Part shown: positions 35,367 through 47,403 of the stretch, piece by piece
How positions within the stretch are numbered: position 1 is the first letter of the stretch
How the letters are laid out: every line of letters starts with the position of its first letter
Assembly (NCBI GenBank): GCA_001692895.1
Contig: KV748190.1
Location: 459,645 to 523,644 of the forward strand
Direction of reading: 5' to 3'
Origin: Cenococcum geophilum 1.58
Lineage: Eukaryota; Ascomycota; Dothideomycetes; Gloniales; Gloniaceae
Length of the DNA stretch: 64,000 nt
Notes under the pieces: generated by a model
Database searches by the model: none
Seen by the model: only the letters and a program-made list of their open reading frames with translations
Told to the model about the DNA's origin: nothing
Program-made: the position numbers and the translations under genes

Positions 35367-36396
35367 AGTATAGCAAGAATCTATAGGTACTAAAAAGTAA
35401 AAAGCTGTTAAAGTATATAGTATAAGACTATAAAATAGAATTAGAACTAGGAATAAGTTTACGGTTCTTTTTAATATATAAGCTTACTAAAGAAGAGGGT
35501 AGAGCATTAAAAGAGTTTATCTAAGAAAACTTATAAAAGGGATATATTAGACTATTACAGTTATTAGCAGGTTATCCAGTACTATTTATACTAAAGAAAA
35601 ATGGCAAACTAAGGCTGTATATTAACTATAGATAGTTAAACAGCATTACTAGAAAGGATAGGTATCCTTTACCTTTAATTAGCGAAATCTAAAATAGGAT
35701 AGGCAACGCGCAAATCTTTATAAAGATAGATCTAGGATAGGCGTACTATTAAATTAGGATTAAGGAAGGCAATAAATAAAAGGTAGCCTTTAGGTTAAAG
35801 GAAGGACTATATAAACTATTAGTTATGCAATTTAGGCTTATAAACGCGTTAGTAATGTTCTAAAAGTGTATTAACAATATATTAGGGGAATACTTAGATG
35901 AATTTATTATAGTATATCTTAATAATATTATTATCTACTTAATAACTAAGGAAGAATACGGAGAATACGTTAAATAGGTTTTAAAGAGACTATAAGAAGA
36001 ACAGATACTAGTAGTAATTAAAAAATATAAGTTCTTTACTAGGAAGACCAATTTTGATAGATTTATTATTAAACTAGGCCAACTTAGTATAGATCTAAAG
36101 AAGATTGAGGCTATAGTAAATTAGTAAGAACTAGAGAATATTATATAGTTAAGATTGTTCCTAGGGTTTTATAATTACTATAGAAGGTTTATAGCGTAAT
36201 GGTTAAAGGATATTAAACTATTTACGCGATTAATAAAGAAAGAAGAACTATAGGTATAGGGAGAGGAGTAATAAAAATTGTTTAAAAAAGTTAAAGAATT
36301 ATTTATCTAGGAGCTAGTTCTTAAGATCTATTAACTAGGACTAGAGACGGTTATAAAAACAGATATATTAAACTTCGCACTAGGGGTATACTTTTA

Positions 36397-36888
36397 GGGC
36401 TCCCAATAATGAATGAATGTATATTTATACCAATTATCGTATTCATATCATTAAGAGCCTTAAGATATTCATTATCGCGATAATATCGCGATAATGGCTT
36501 ATATAAGCCATATCACTAGTCTTAGTAAGGTTAAGTTAGCAATTATCCTTAGAGTCCTCCTAAATTATTATTTACCCTCCGCCTCCTTTGCTATCAGAGT
36601 AAGTAAGAAGAGATTCTAAAGTAGATGGAGCCGTAAGGATAGATTGGGGGTAGTTAGGAGGAAATGGGGGAGGAACTTCTATATATAGGTATATGTCGGG
36701 ACGTGCGGCGTATTTATGGTCCTAGTAAACGCCTTACTACCCTTTTACACCACTACCACCAAAGCTTTAAAGCATTAACACATATTTATAAGCTTATAGA
36801 TATTTATAAGCCAATATCGTATTTATATTGCTTTATAACGATAAGCATATCGCGATAAGCTTATAAATAACGTTATCGTTAGGAGCCT
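36397..36888. mobile_element. 492-bp TA-flanked MITE in the gypsy RNase H region
   Basis: The ends GGGCTCCCAATAATGA and, reverse-complemented, AGGCTCCTAACGATAA are inverted repeats, each bordered by TA (36395-36396, 36889-36890). The interior has palindromic TATCGCGATA motifs (36470-36500, 36840-36860). There is no transposase. Confidence 0.75.
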
Positions 36889-39698
36889 TATATACTTTAT
36901 ATAGAAATACTAAGATAGATGGCACCTAGTAGCATACTATAGTCGAAAGATAATACTACTAGAGTTAAACTATAACATCTATAATAAGGAGTTATTAGGT
37001 ATAGTTATAGCACTAAAGAAATAGAGAGTATTCTTATAAGGTATAGAGAAACTATTTATAGTTAAGATGGATTATAAGAACCTAATAGGATTCCTAATAA
37101 TAAAGGAACTTAACTAAAGATAGGTTAGATGGGCAGAGATGCTTATAAAATACTATTTTAAGATTTAGTATACTAAAGGCACGGATAATATATAAGTAGA
37201 TACTCTAAGTTAAAAAGCTAAACTATAGAATAACGAAAAGCTATTAGGGGCTTTACTATAAAAAGACACAGATGGATTAATTAGGTATAACTATCCAAAA
37301 ATTACAGCAACTTAAAAAGAATTAAAAAGAGTTTATAAGTCACTAGAGAACCTTTAGATATAAAGAATTCTAAAAGTATAGCTAAAAGATCTATAAATGA
37401 ATATATACAAAAATTAAGAGGTAAAGTATAATTTATAGAAGATTTCTATAAGGGAATAACTTAAGGGTATAATGGAGCTATAGGCTTAGTGTTAAGACTC
37501 TAAGAGGAGTATATTATTAATAGAATCTAGGGCTTAGCGCGAAAAGTTATAAAGGAATATCTAAATTACTAAAGGAATAAACTAATAAGGTATAAGCTAT
37601 ATAGAGGGCTACAACCTATTAAAATACTAGAGAGACTATGGGAGGTTATATTATAGGACTTTATTATTAAGTTACTAAAGTTAAGAGACCCTATTACTAG
37701 ATAGGATTATAATATAATTTTAGTAATAGTAGATAAGCTTATAAAGTGGGGATACTTTATAGCATGTATAGAAGAAATAATAGTAGAAGATGTCGCTAGA
37801 ATCTATATAAAAAAAGTATTCGCGAGATATAGAGCATTAAGTAAGATTATATTAGATAGAGATCTAAGATTTATAGTAACATTTTAGGAGGTATTCTTAG
37901 CGGAATAAGAAGTTAGAGTAGTAACTTCTACTATATATTACCTATAGATAGACGGCTAAATAGAAAGATTAAATTAGATACTAGAACAGTATCTAAGGTA
38001 CTATATTAATTATATATAGAACAATTAGGTATCGCTATTACTAGTTATATAGTTTATATATAATATAACACTATAAGAAGAAATAGGTATATTACTATTT
38101 AAGGCGAATTATAGATATAAGCTAAGAATATTATTATTACTATAATAAGTAAAGAAAATAAGTAGTATAGTTAAAGAAAAAATAAAGATATTAATAAATC
38201 TTTATGCAGACCTTATAGAATTAGTAAAAATAGTATAACAAAGAATAAAAAGGTACTATAATGCTAAGAGATCTAAGGAACTAGATCTTAAGGAGGGAGA
38301 TAAAGTATGGCTACTATATAAAAATTTTAAGAGTTAATAATTAAGTAAGAAGTTAGACTATGTTAGACTAGGACCTTTTAAAATTAAGTAAAAGATTCCA
38401 CTAGTTACGTTTAAGTTAAACCTACTAGCTAAGATAAAAATCTACCCTATATAGCATATCGCGATACTAAAGCTAGTATATAGAGACGTTAAGCCACCGG
38501 TTTATAAGGTAGATATATATAAAGGGTAAAAAAAAGACAAATAGCAAGTTTTAAAGATCGTTAGTTATAAAGATATTAATAATAAAACATAATATAAGGT
38601 TAAGTAAATAGGCTATAATAAGACTACCTAGAAACTACTAGAAAATTTAAAAAACGCTATAGGAAAGGTATAGGAGTATTAGAAGAAATTAGGTTAGGTA
38701 ATATTAATAAAAAAAGAATTGCTAAAAAATGAGTTACCTAAGGGGGACCTAAAAAGAGTAGTTGCCAAACTACTTAAATCTATTTTCTTCTTAGCTAGAA
38801 GAGGATCCGTTTTTTTATTACTAAGTTCCTATAGACCCTATTTTATAAGTTTCTACTCTTTAAAACGGACCTTTTTATAACTCTTTTTAAAATAGATTAA
38901 CCAAGTAGACGCTATAAGATAAGACTTAAGGGCCCGTTGCTAAGTATTAGCAGCCTCCTATTCTGCGTTATAAAAATAGTGCAGTTCCGCTAGAGTAATA
39001 GATAGTTTATTATCTAGCCGTGTAGCAGTAGATTAAATATAAAACCCTAAGATAAATTAATTAGGGAACTAGACAACTATTAAGAGTAATAGGTTGTATA
39101 TACTTAGTATTAGAAATAAAGCGAACGTTACAGGATAAATAAATATTTACTTTAGTGCACTTTAAATAAGAGGACGGTTATTATAAAGATAGGTTCGCTA
39201 ACGTAATATAGACTAACCCCTTTTTTAAATAGTAAGAATATAGAGATAGTATAATCTTACTAAGAGACAATATTACAGCAACAGTACGAATACGACGAGT
39301 AGTTAAGGAAGAAGAAATTACTTTAGGTATAATAAGTTATAATATTAACCAAATTAATTAGACGGATATTACACCTCTAGTAAATAACTTAGAGATATTA
39401 GAAATCTTTAAGGATAAAGATAAAGAGGAGGGAGATAGTATTACGGACGCTTTAAGTATAATATTATAACTACTTAGGGAAGAGTTAGAAGAAGCTAGTT
39501 AGTTAATATAGGTATAGTCTAGAATAGAGCCGATAGAACTATATAATATAATTTATATAATCTATATAATCTATATAATCCGTAATAAAGTAGATAAAGT
39601 ATACGTATATTATATACAAGAAGAACTTTATAGGAGTACGGTTATATATTTAAGGACCCTTAGTCCCTACCTAGATAGTTCCTTCCTTATAGTAATTC

Positions 39699-39712
39699 TT
39701 AGAATATAATTA
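39699..39712. repeat. target-site duplicate of LINE B (left)
   Basis: TTAGAATATAATTA, identical to 45329-45342. The LTR sequence itself supplies it. Confidence 0.9.
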
Positions 39713-42700
39713 ATAATAATAATAATAATAATAATTCATTGCTTAACGTCTGATTTGGATCCCTATTGGGCCTACGCGGACTACTCCTTATTTACATATA
39801 GGGAGAAAACTCTATTTAAGAAAAATAAGAAAACCCCGTGATCTATCTTCCCGCCTTTTAAGACTCGCCTACTTAGCGCCTATAAGTCGCCTATAGTGCT
39901 CTACTACCTTACTATTTANCCTCCTTAGGAACTACTGCTGCCGTAACAAGCCTACGGACGCGCTAGTATTATAAACTATTACTCTACTACTATAGAGTTA
40001 CTAGGGGGCACCTACTACTCGCCCCCTTGCCTTCTATTACCATTTCCCTTATAACCTAGAACTAATTTAGCATATTTTAACTAATAAGCCACTAGGTAAC
40101 CGCCTTAAGGCCTTTTTATATTAAGAGTAGTGTATTATAGTTCTTTGTGCCAGCTGCTAAGAGTATTATTTCTTAATTAGTGTGTAGGGGGCATAGNAGT
40201 ATTACGTATTTTAGTATCTGTCTTAGCTAGCCATATTTACATCTTAGGCTACCTACTAGAATACCTACCCAGTAAAGCCAATCTTTTAGTCCTATTATTC
40301 CTATTCTTAAGAGTATTGCTATTATATTTTCTGCCTTTATTAGGCCTTCTTAGAGCCCTTAGGTATTTATCCCCTATAGCGTTAACTATACTATAGCTTA
40401 GGTTTATCTTACCTAAGTTAGCCTTTATACCTTTAACTCCCATTTACCTTTTTAGCGTTAGTCCAACCAGTATTATATTACGGTAGATAGTTTCCTAGCA
40501 TTCTTGCGTGTTCTACTTTGGCTCCTTTCTCTATCTTACTATTATCTTTACTAACCTCTTACGCGTCTCCCTTCCTCCTCTATATAGGCCTAGGCCCTAA
40601 AGCGGCACTATTCTTCTTCTGCTTTCTTTACCTGTTTCTCTAATATCTCTTCCCTACTTTAGAGTTGTTAGTTTATTCTCCTACAGGGCACCCTAGGGTC
40701 CCTCTATAGTTTACTTAGGCGTGTCTTAATATACTTTATAATATTAGAGTTGCGTTTATTTTGCATCCTTTATATTACAGCAGCTTTAATATGTAACTAT
40801 AGGGGGGGAATATTGGATTCCTTCTTAAGTAGTGCTGTAGCCGTTCGCTTATACCCGCCTATAATACTCTAGAGGTAGGCTATCTAGACCTTTTAAAGTA
40901 GTTTAAGGAGTAATTTAGGGGGGCCCTTTTTAGTTTCTCTAATGGCCCAAATACTAGATCTATATATTATAGTTAGCTAGACAACTACTATATATAGTAG
41001 GCGTGACCTCTAAAAGCATGGACCCTATATAGAGTTAACAATCCTAGATAAAGCGATAAACTATGCTTAGCCTTTATAGGCCGCTTACGCCGTATATGCG
41101 CTCTACCGGAGCTTGCTGTCTACCTATACTCCTAATACCCTTAAGCCCTAAACTAGTTAACCCCTAAAGCCTTAGATGTAAATTATATACTAGAGATCTG
41201 TAGATTGGTTGCGTTTTCTTATAAAATGGATTAGCTAGTATTTCTTTAGTAAGAATTAAACTTTATAACGTTTTGCCTATTCTATATAAGTATTATAGGC
41301 TTTCTCTAGTGTTCTACAATTCTCTGCGGCTGTTAGCCTATATATAATTAGGTTTATATCGTTAATAAAGCCTATCCCCTAGGTCGCCCCTTCCTTAAAG
41401 GAGTCGAGTAGGTTGCTTATAAAGAAAAGGAAGAGTATAGGCGAGAGGGGTGATCCTTATGGTATTCCTATTACAACTATAATAGGGGGGCTCTGGTATC
41501 CGCTAAAGACCAGTAATGTTTCTTTCTGGCCTATAAACCCTTAGATAAATTATATAATCCATTCTAGGAAGCCCTTTACCCTAAGAATATATAGGAGACG
41601 CTTATAGGGTATATTATTGTAGGTACCACTAATGTCTAGGCTAAGTATTAATACTATAAAGTTCTTTCGCATTACCTATGCAGATTTAATAGTAGTAGCA
41701 AGTAGCATAAGTGCTAATAGTGTTAAGCGGTTCTTTCTTACCCCTATTTGGCTTTATGGTAGTAGGGCATGTTCCTCTACTGTGTCTGCTATGCGTTCCG
41801 CTATTACCCTTTCTAAGATCTTGCTAAGGGTGTTTTCTAAGGCAATAGGGCGGTAGCTTCCTAGGATTAAGTAATCTGCTTTACCTTCTTTTTATAAAAT
41901 AACCGTTGTTATAGATCTTCTAAGTCGTAGGTAGTAGCCTATAGCAAAGTATGCTCTAGCTATATCTGCAAGCTAAGGTGCTATAAGTAGCCCATAGGTT
42001 TTTAGGGCCTTATTTAGAATCCTATCTAATCCTAGTGCTATATTATTTAAAAGGCGGCTAATGGTTCTAGCCATTTCCTCTATTATTATATCGCTATTAA
42101 CCCATAGGCGAGTTACTAGTATTTTGCCCATGATATTACTAAGGTCTGCTAGAGCCAGTTAGGGGAAGAACCTTTCTATAAAGATCTTTACCTTCTTATT
42201 ATTGTCATTTATAGCCTATAATTCTCCTACTCTTTATAGGGGTAGTAGGTATAGGTCTTCTGCTAGACGCCCTACCTTTTTCTTTACCTATTTTGCTATA
42301 GCCTAAAGGCCCTTATTATGGGGGAGGCTTAGGTTAAAAGTGTGCTCGTTTATAAACCGTCTTTAGTTATTCCTTACTTCTTTTTTTAGAATATTCTTTA
42401 GCTAGTTTTTTATATCTTTAGGGTTATGGCTACTTATATATTTCCTTCTTACTCGTTATTAGCTAGTAACTAGAACTGTATATTATATAGACCATACATA
42501 TCGCGCGTAGGGGCCCGGTTTTAAAATCAGGCAGTACTCTTCTAGCCTATTTTTAATCGCTGCCTAGATCCTTTCTAGTCTTTAGTTAATTTCCTTAGGG
42601 GTGGCCAATAAACCTCGCTTGTTTGGTATTAGGTGGATTTCTTCTAGGTTTTAGAGTTGTTATTTAACTACATTAAGGAAACTGTCTATCTTAAGCTTCC

Positions 42701-45328
42701 TTATTGCATATCTTTTTCTATTTAGTTGCGCTTTAGTATTTAGGTCTAGCTGTATTTAAATAGGGATATGGTCTAGGGTAAGTGCCTATTCTTCTTTGGG
42801 GTTATACCTTTTAAGTCTCTAGTATAGGCCTTCGTCTATAAATATGAGGTCAATTATGCTTCTAGCGGTGCCTTATTGCCATATAATTGCTTCTAGGGGG
42901 GTGGCTAGCTTAAGGCCCTAAATATCTATAGCTCTTAGTAGGCACTCTAACTATTAATCTACAGCAATATAAATACCCCCCTACCGTAGGTAGTAGAGGT
43001 TTATATCTCCTAGTAGGATAAACTTTATACCTTTAGTTTCCAGTAAGCTTATTACCGATATAATATTCTTTGTTTATAGGACCCCTTTAACCCTAGGGTT
43101 ATATACATTAATAATTTGTACCGGTCCCCTATATGTTTAGGTTGTTATAACTATAATATCTAGGTTAACTGCCTGCTATAACTATAAGGATAAGCTAATA
43201 GCCTTGCTAATTATAAAGCACACATATATGGCTGCTTTTAGTTTGTATAGGAGCTAAAATCCTTAGGGGCAGTATGTTAATTATATAAAGGTATTATAAT
43301 ACGGTTCTTGTATAGTAAGGATATAGTATTTCTCTAGGTCTAGACTGTTTAGTAGGGGCCTTATAAGGCAGTGGTTTGTATTGCCGTAGTTATACTATAT
43401 AATAAATAGGTAGCGGACCCCCGGCGAGGGTCCTTTAACTCTCCTTTATTCCTCGCTTCTTCTATTTCCACTTTCTCTAGGATATTTAGAGCTTCTATCT
43501 CTTATATCTACACCCTAGTTACTACTCATTTTATATAGAGCTTTCCATTCCCATATCTTATATTCCTATTAGCGCTTCTATATCTAAATCTATTATTATT
43601 ACCAGTTCTTCCCCTATTCTTACTGGTCGGCTATATGCCCTTTATAGGTCGGCTGCAAATGTTATATTTGCCGCATTAAGTCTAATTCTTAATTATCCTA
43701 GTCTTAAGCCTGCTGTCACTGTCCATAGGGGTCTTCCTACAGGGCGTCCTCTCCCTTATATCCCCTGTAACCCTTATATCCCTAATCGGTCTAGTAATAT
43801 CACACGGCGTCGCTTCTAGCCTATTAAGGCTTAGGATAGCTAGCCTAGCCCTCTAGTATTAAAGGTAGAAAACGCTAGGAAGGCGCCTACGTCCCCCTAG
43901 CTTATTACCTATTATTTATATTTATATAATCTAGCGTACAGTTATTCCCGCAGCTATTAAGCCCTTACCTTCTATCTCCTATATTCAATATAGTTTTCTC
44001 TCTCCCACGCCTTATATATGCTTCGGTGGCAGTTTACGCATTTTATTTAGTCTTAATTTAAGTAATATCTCATATTATAGGGGCCTACACAGTGGCCGCA
44101 GTACACCTATGCTGCGTATATAGATTAGGTGTGTCCCTATTATATATAGCGATAGCATTATTCTAGGCGTAGTCTATAGTTGTAGAGCCTTATATTGTAT
44201 ATAAGGCCATTTATAATTATTCCTTTTTAGATAAGGAGTTTTTACATTCCTAGTGTATATATACTAACAATAAGGGAGCCATGCGTTCGTCCGGCGTCTC
44301 CCTAGCAAGTCTCCAGCAACCCTTATATCCTCTCATTATTCTCATTATATACTTAGTTTGCATTTTCCTATTAAAGCCATTAGATTTGGGTGATTTCAAG
44401 TCCTAGTATAAGGCGTTCCGTTTATCTTACTATCTCCTATATAATTGCTGTATTATCCGCCTAGCATCCCTTTTCTACCCTAAGGCTTATAGGAACCGCT
44501 GGGACCTTAACTAGGTAATCCTCACGGAGTACTTTTATGCCAATACGTTCTCCTAGCCTATCCCCTACCCTTACGGCTCGTTCCTTTACCTATTAGTCCT
44601 TTAGGGTAACTCTAATATCTCCACTCTTAAAGTATTGGACTATAACAGCATTATAAACCTCTTTGCGTATCTCTATAAGGACTTCTATTTCTAATTATCC
44701 CCTAAGCCCCTCTACTTATTCTATATTTAGTTATATTATAATTATATACCCAGTTATTAACTTAAGGGGGGTAAGTTCCCTATACTATAAAAGCGTAGCT
44801 ACGGCGGCCTAGGTGCGGTTCACCAGTAAGGGGGGGTTATACTTATTTTTAATTTTACTTAGCCGTTAGAGGATTTAATTAAGGGTTTGCTAGAGGGGCG
44901 CCTAAGGTTCACTAGACTAGCGGAGCTATTCTACTAGCTGCATTAGTTCGTTATAGCTAACGGTTACTCCCCCACAATTTTAGATACTAGACACGTTTAA
45001 TAGGCTTTATATTTTATCAGATACCTTCTTAATAGAGGTATTTCCGCTTTATAGTATAGTATTCGCCCATCTTTATTATAGAGGGCCATTGCTAGGCGTA
45101 GTTCTAGCGGTCGCGCGCAAGTGCGAGCTACTGTTATTTAACGTGTGCCTTCCCTGCGATATATGCATCTCAGGGGGATTCTCTAGGTGTTTTTCAGGGT
45201 TCTTTTAGTTGGTTTTAGTCTTTTTGGGCCAGGTACAGCAAGAGCTCCTTTTGTTTAAGATATTATTTTAATAATTTATTATAGCGTTGTTATTAAGTTA
45301 TTCAACTTAGAAAAAGGTTGATTTTGTA
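39713..45328 (-). mobile_element. LINE family B, 5.6 kb, RIP-dead, inserted in the gypsy right LTR
   Basis: A 14-bp target duplication, TTAGAATATAATTA, lies at 39699-39712 and 45329-45342. The minus-strand 3' end is an (ATT)n tail preceded by TCAGACGTTAAGCAATGAAT. Regions in 5'-3' order of the element are ORF1 with a Cys-rich remnant (about 44200-43950), an AP-endonuclease region (about 43400-42500; IQEPYYN..LTYCP near 43270) and reverse transcriptase. The RT has GIP.GSPLSPILFLFF at about 41400-41470 and FINDIN at about 41350-41375 for the FVDD box. Many TAG/TAA stops are present. It is related to LINE A but distinct over most of its length. Ambiguous bases at 39919 and 40197 suggest assembly trouble among copies. 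Confidence 0.86.
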
Positions 45329-45342
45329 TTAGAATATAATTA
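45329..45342. repeat. target-site duplicate of LINE B (right)
   Basis: TTAGAATATAATTA, after which the gypsy LTR continues with GAGTTAATCTATTAGG. Confidence 0.9.
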
Positions 45343-45465
45343 GAGTTAATCTATTAGGCAACTACTCCACTAGTTATTATTACGTTATTAACTTTAATTT
45401 GCATTACCTATATACCTAGCCTAATAATAAGCCTATTATAGTTTCTGCTATAAGGTTCTGTTATA

Positions 45466-46073
45466 TTAATTAACAGATAGCCTAGTTCCTATAGGACGAT
45501 TATAATATTATAGTATTAATACCGTTAATATAAAGGGCTCTTAAGTATAATAGGTAGAGTAAGAAGGTTATATAGCGTAGAATATAGAAGTAATCTAAAG
45601 ATCTTTATACTATCTAAAGGTGTAACGTGTCCCGCTCCACGTCGCCATAAGGCCAAAAAGACAAAGAGTAATCGCGAACTTATCGCGACTCTTACGGACC
45701 TAATACCTATACTCTTATAAAAAGTTATACTAATATATACAGGACTCTAATCGCCTTATATTTATTAACGAGTCGGGCACTAATAAAAGGACTAGTTATA
45801 GAAAGTTTAGCAAGAGTTTTATAAACCTTCCTATAATTAATATAGTATTAATTAAGCGCTTAGAGCGGTAGAGTATTCTATCTACATATTTACTTAACGG
45901 CTTTCTTCTTAGGACTCTTATATAGTAGGGCTTAACTACTTCTAAATTATTTAATACCTAGATTAAGTCTTCTATTCTACTGTAGTATATTCCTAGTTAT
46001 ATTATCTTAGTGTTAAATAACGCCTTAATATATAAGAGTTAGGTAAGAAAGTAATTATATATATATATATATA
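45466..46073. other. AT-rich relic between the gypsy element and the chimeric LINE
   Basis: Strongly TpA-rich, with stops in all frames and no recognisable domain. It ends in a (TA)n run at 46057-46073, which the chimeric LINE used as its insertion site. Confidence 0.5.
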
Positions 46074-47403
46074 GCCCGCGAAGCCCTACTATACACATCC
46101 ACGTTGCCGCGGGTGGAAACATCATTAGGAAATCGTTCCTTTTAATAGCCAAGTACAGAGGCGATGGTAGAGAGCCGTCGCAGCGCGTACAGCGCGCTGT
46201 CGCTGCGGTTCTATAGTGTTAAGCTCGCGACGCGTATATATTACCCTTAATAACACCAGAAGCCTTACTGCCTCCACTTAAGGCTCCTACTCTACTACCT
46301 AGGGAGGCCTATTAAGGGAAACTGGGATATAAAAACTACCTAATATATAACTACCTGGCTTATAGCTAGGCCTAAAACTGGCCTTATTATAGCTAGTTAA
46401 TGTAAATACGTCCTAGTTATATAACAGGACACCCTTAGGCTTACACTAGCTCTAAAATCGTAAAGGGATATAGTAAGAGCGTAAGGAACCTCTTTTTATA
46501 AGAACTTATTAAGGTTAACGCGTCGCAGATATCTTATATAAAACTTATTAAGGCCCTAAGGCCACCGCAAAGAACTTATTAAGGCCCTACTTAGAGAACT
46601 TATTAAGGCCCCCCTACTAAGGCCTATCTAGTATCCGACACCCAGGTGACTTAGAAGAGGGTCTTAATAGGTATAGTACGCGCGACCTGAACAGAGACGC
46701 GACAGCGACGTAATAGCGACGCGACGGCGACTAGACGGCTTAACAAGGTAGAAACACGGGCAAAGCTCTAGGTAGCGAAAACACAGGCCAGCTTTGACGG
46801 CCTTATAGCGTTTAACCTATAGTCGCAGGTGACTTACAGAAGGGTCTTAATAGGCGTAGTGTACGTAACCTAACGTATATATATATAAGGCGACTTATAG
46901 GAGGGTTTTAATAGGCGTAGTGTACGTAACCTAATACATATATATAGGGGAGGCTATAGGGGAAACATAGGCTAGTTAGACGAGGTTGCGACAGTTAGAG
47001 ATATAGGCTAGCTTATAAGAAGGGGGGACATAAGCTTAGTTAGTAGGAGAGGGGGGAATAGGTTACCTAGCACGGGACCTATTCTATAGCCCCCTCCTAT
47101 AAGATACGGTCGGCCTATTATAAGAAGACTCTTATAGGTAACGCGAAATGGGAACTGGTAGTAGTATAGGGTGTAGCGCCCCTATACTACTACAGCCTCC
47201 TATAGGGCGTAGTGCGTAATAGCTACTGCTAGCTCTAGGGACCTTACCCCTTAGCTAAGCTCTAACCCCTAGTACACCTAGTAGGTAGGTAGGATTATGT
47301 CCTAGCTAGAGAGACTACTACGTGGCTTAAAAGAATAGATGCGTGTGTTAGTGTACTAATAGATAGGACTGCTTGCTAGGGTAGTACGCTAGTAAGGTAC
47401 GCT

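Larger units (their letters stand above)
25857..45465 (+). mobile_element. Ty3/gypsy-type LTR retrotransposon fossil with nested insertions
   Basis: Direct LTRs at 25857-26280 and 39439-45465 (the latter split) bound the element. A purine-rich tract at 39421-39438 precedes the right LTR. Plus-strand parts in order are a gag region with a zinc-knuckle remnant near 27340-27390, then protease and reverse transcriptase (29200-29670, 35350-36250), RNase H (about 36300-37300) and integrase (37500-38500), the gypsy order. It is badly broken, with dozens of breaks from RIP. Two LINEs (29672-35352 and 39713-45328) and a MITE (36397-36888) are inserted in it. The flanks TCAAT and TTAAT may be a 5-bp target duplication that has diverged by one C/T change. 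It is old relative to its insertions, but RIP prevents dating by LTR divergence. Confidence 0.9.
39439..45465 (+). repeat. right LTR of the gypsy element, split by a LINE
   Basis: The first 274 bp lie at 39439-39712 and the last 123 bp at 45343-45465. Between them is a LINE on the opposite strand. Together the two pieces match the left LTR from TATTACGGACGC to GGTTCTGTTATA. Confidence 0.88.

Noticed and set aside
40249-41856. Short open frames in LINE B on either strand
   Set aside because: They lie across the known reverse-transcriptase and 3' regions and are not in the element's coding frame, or are chance survivors of RIP.
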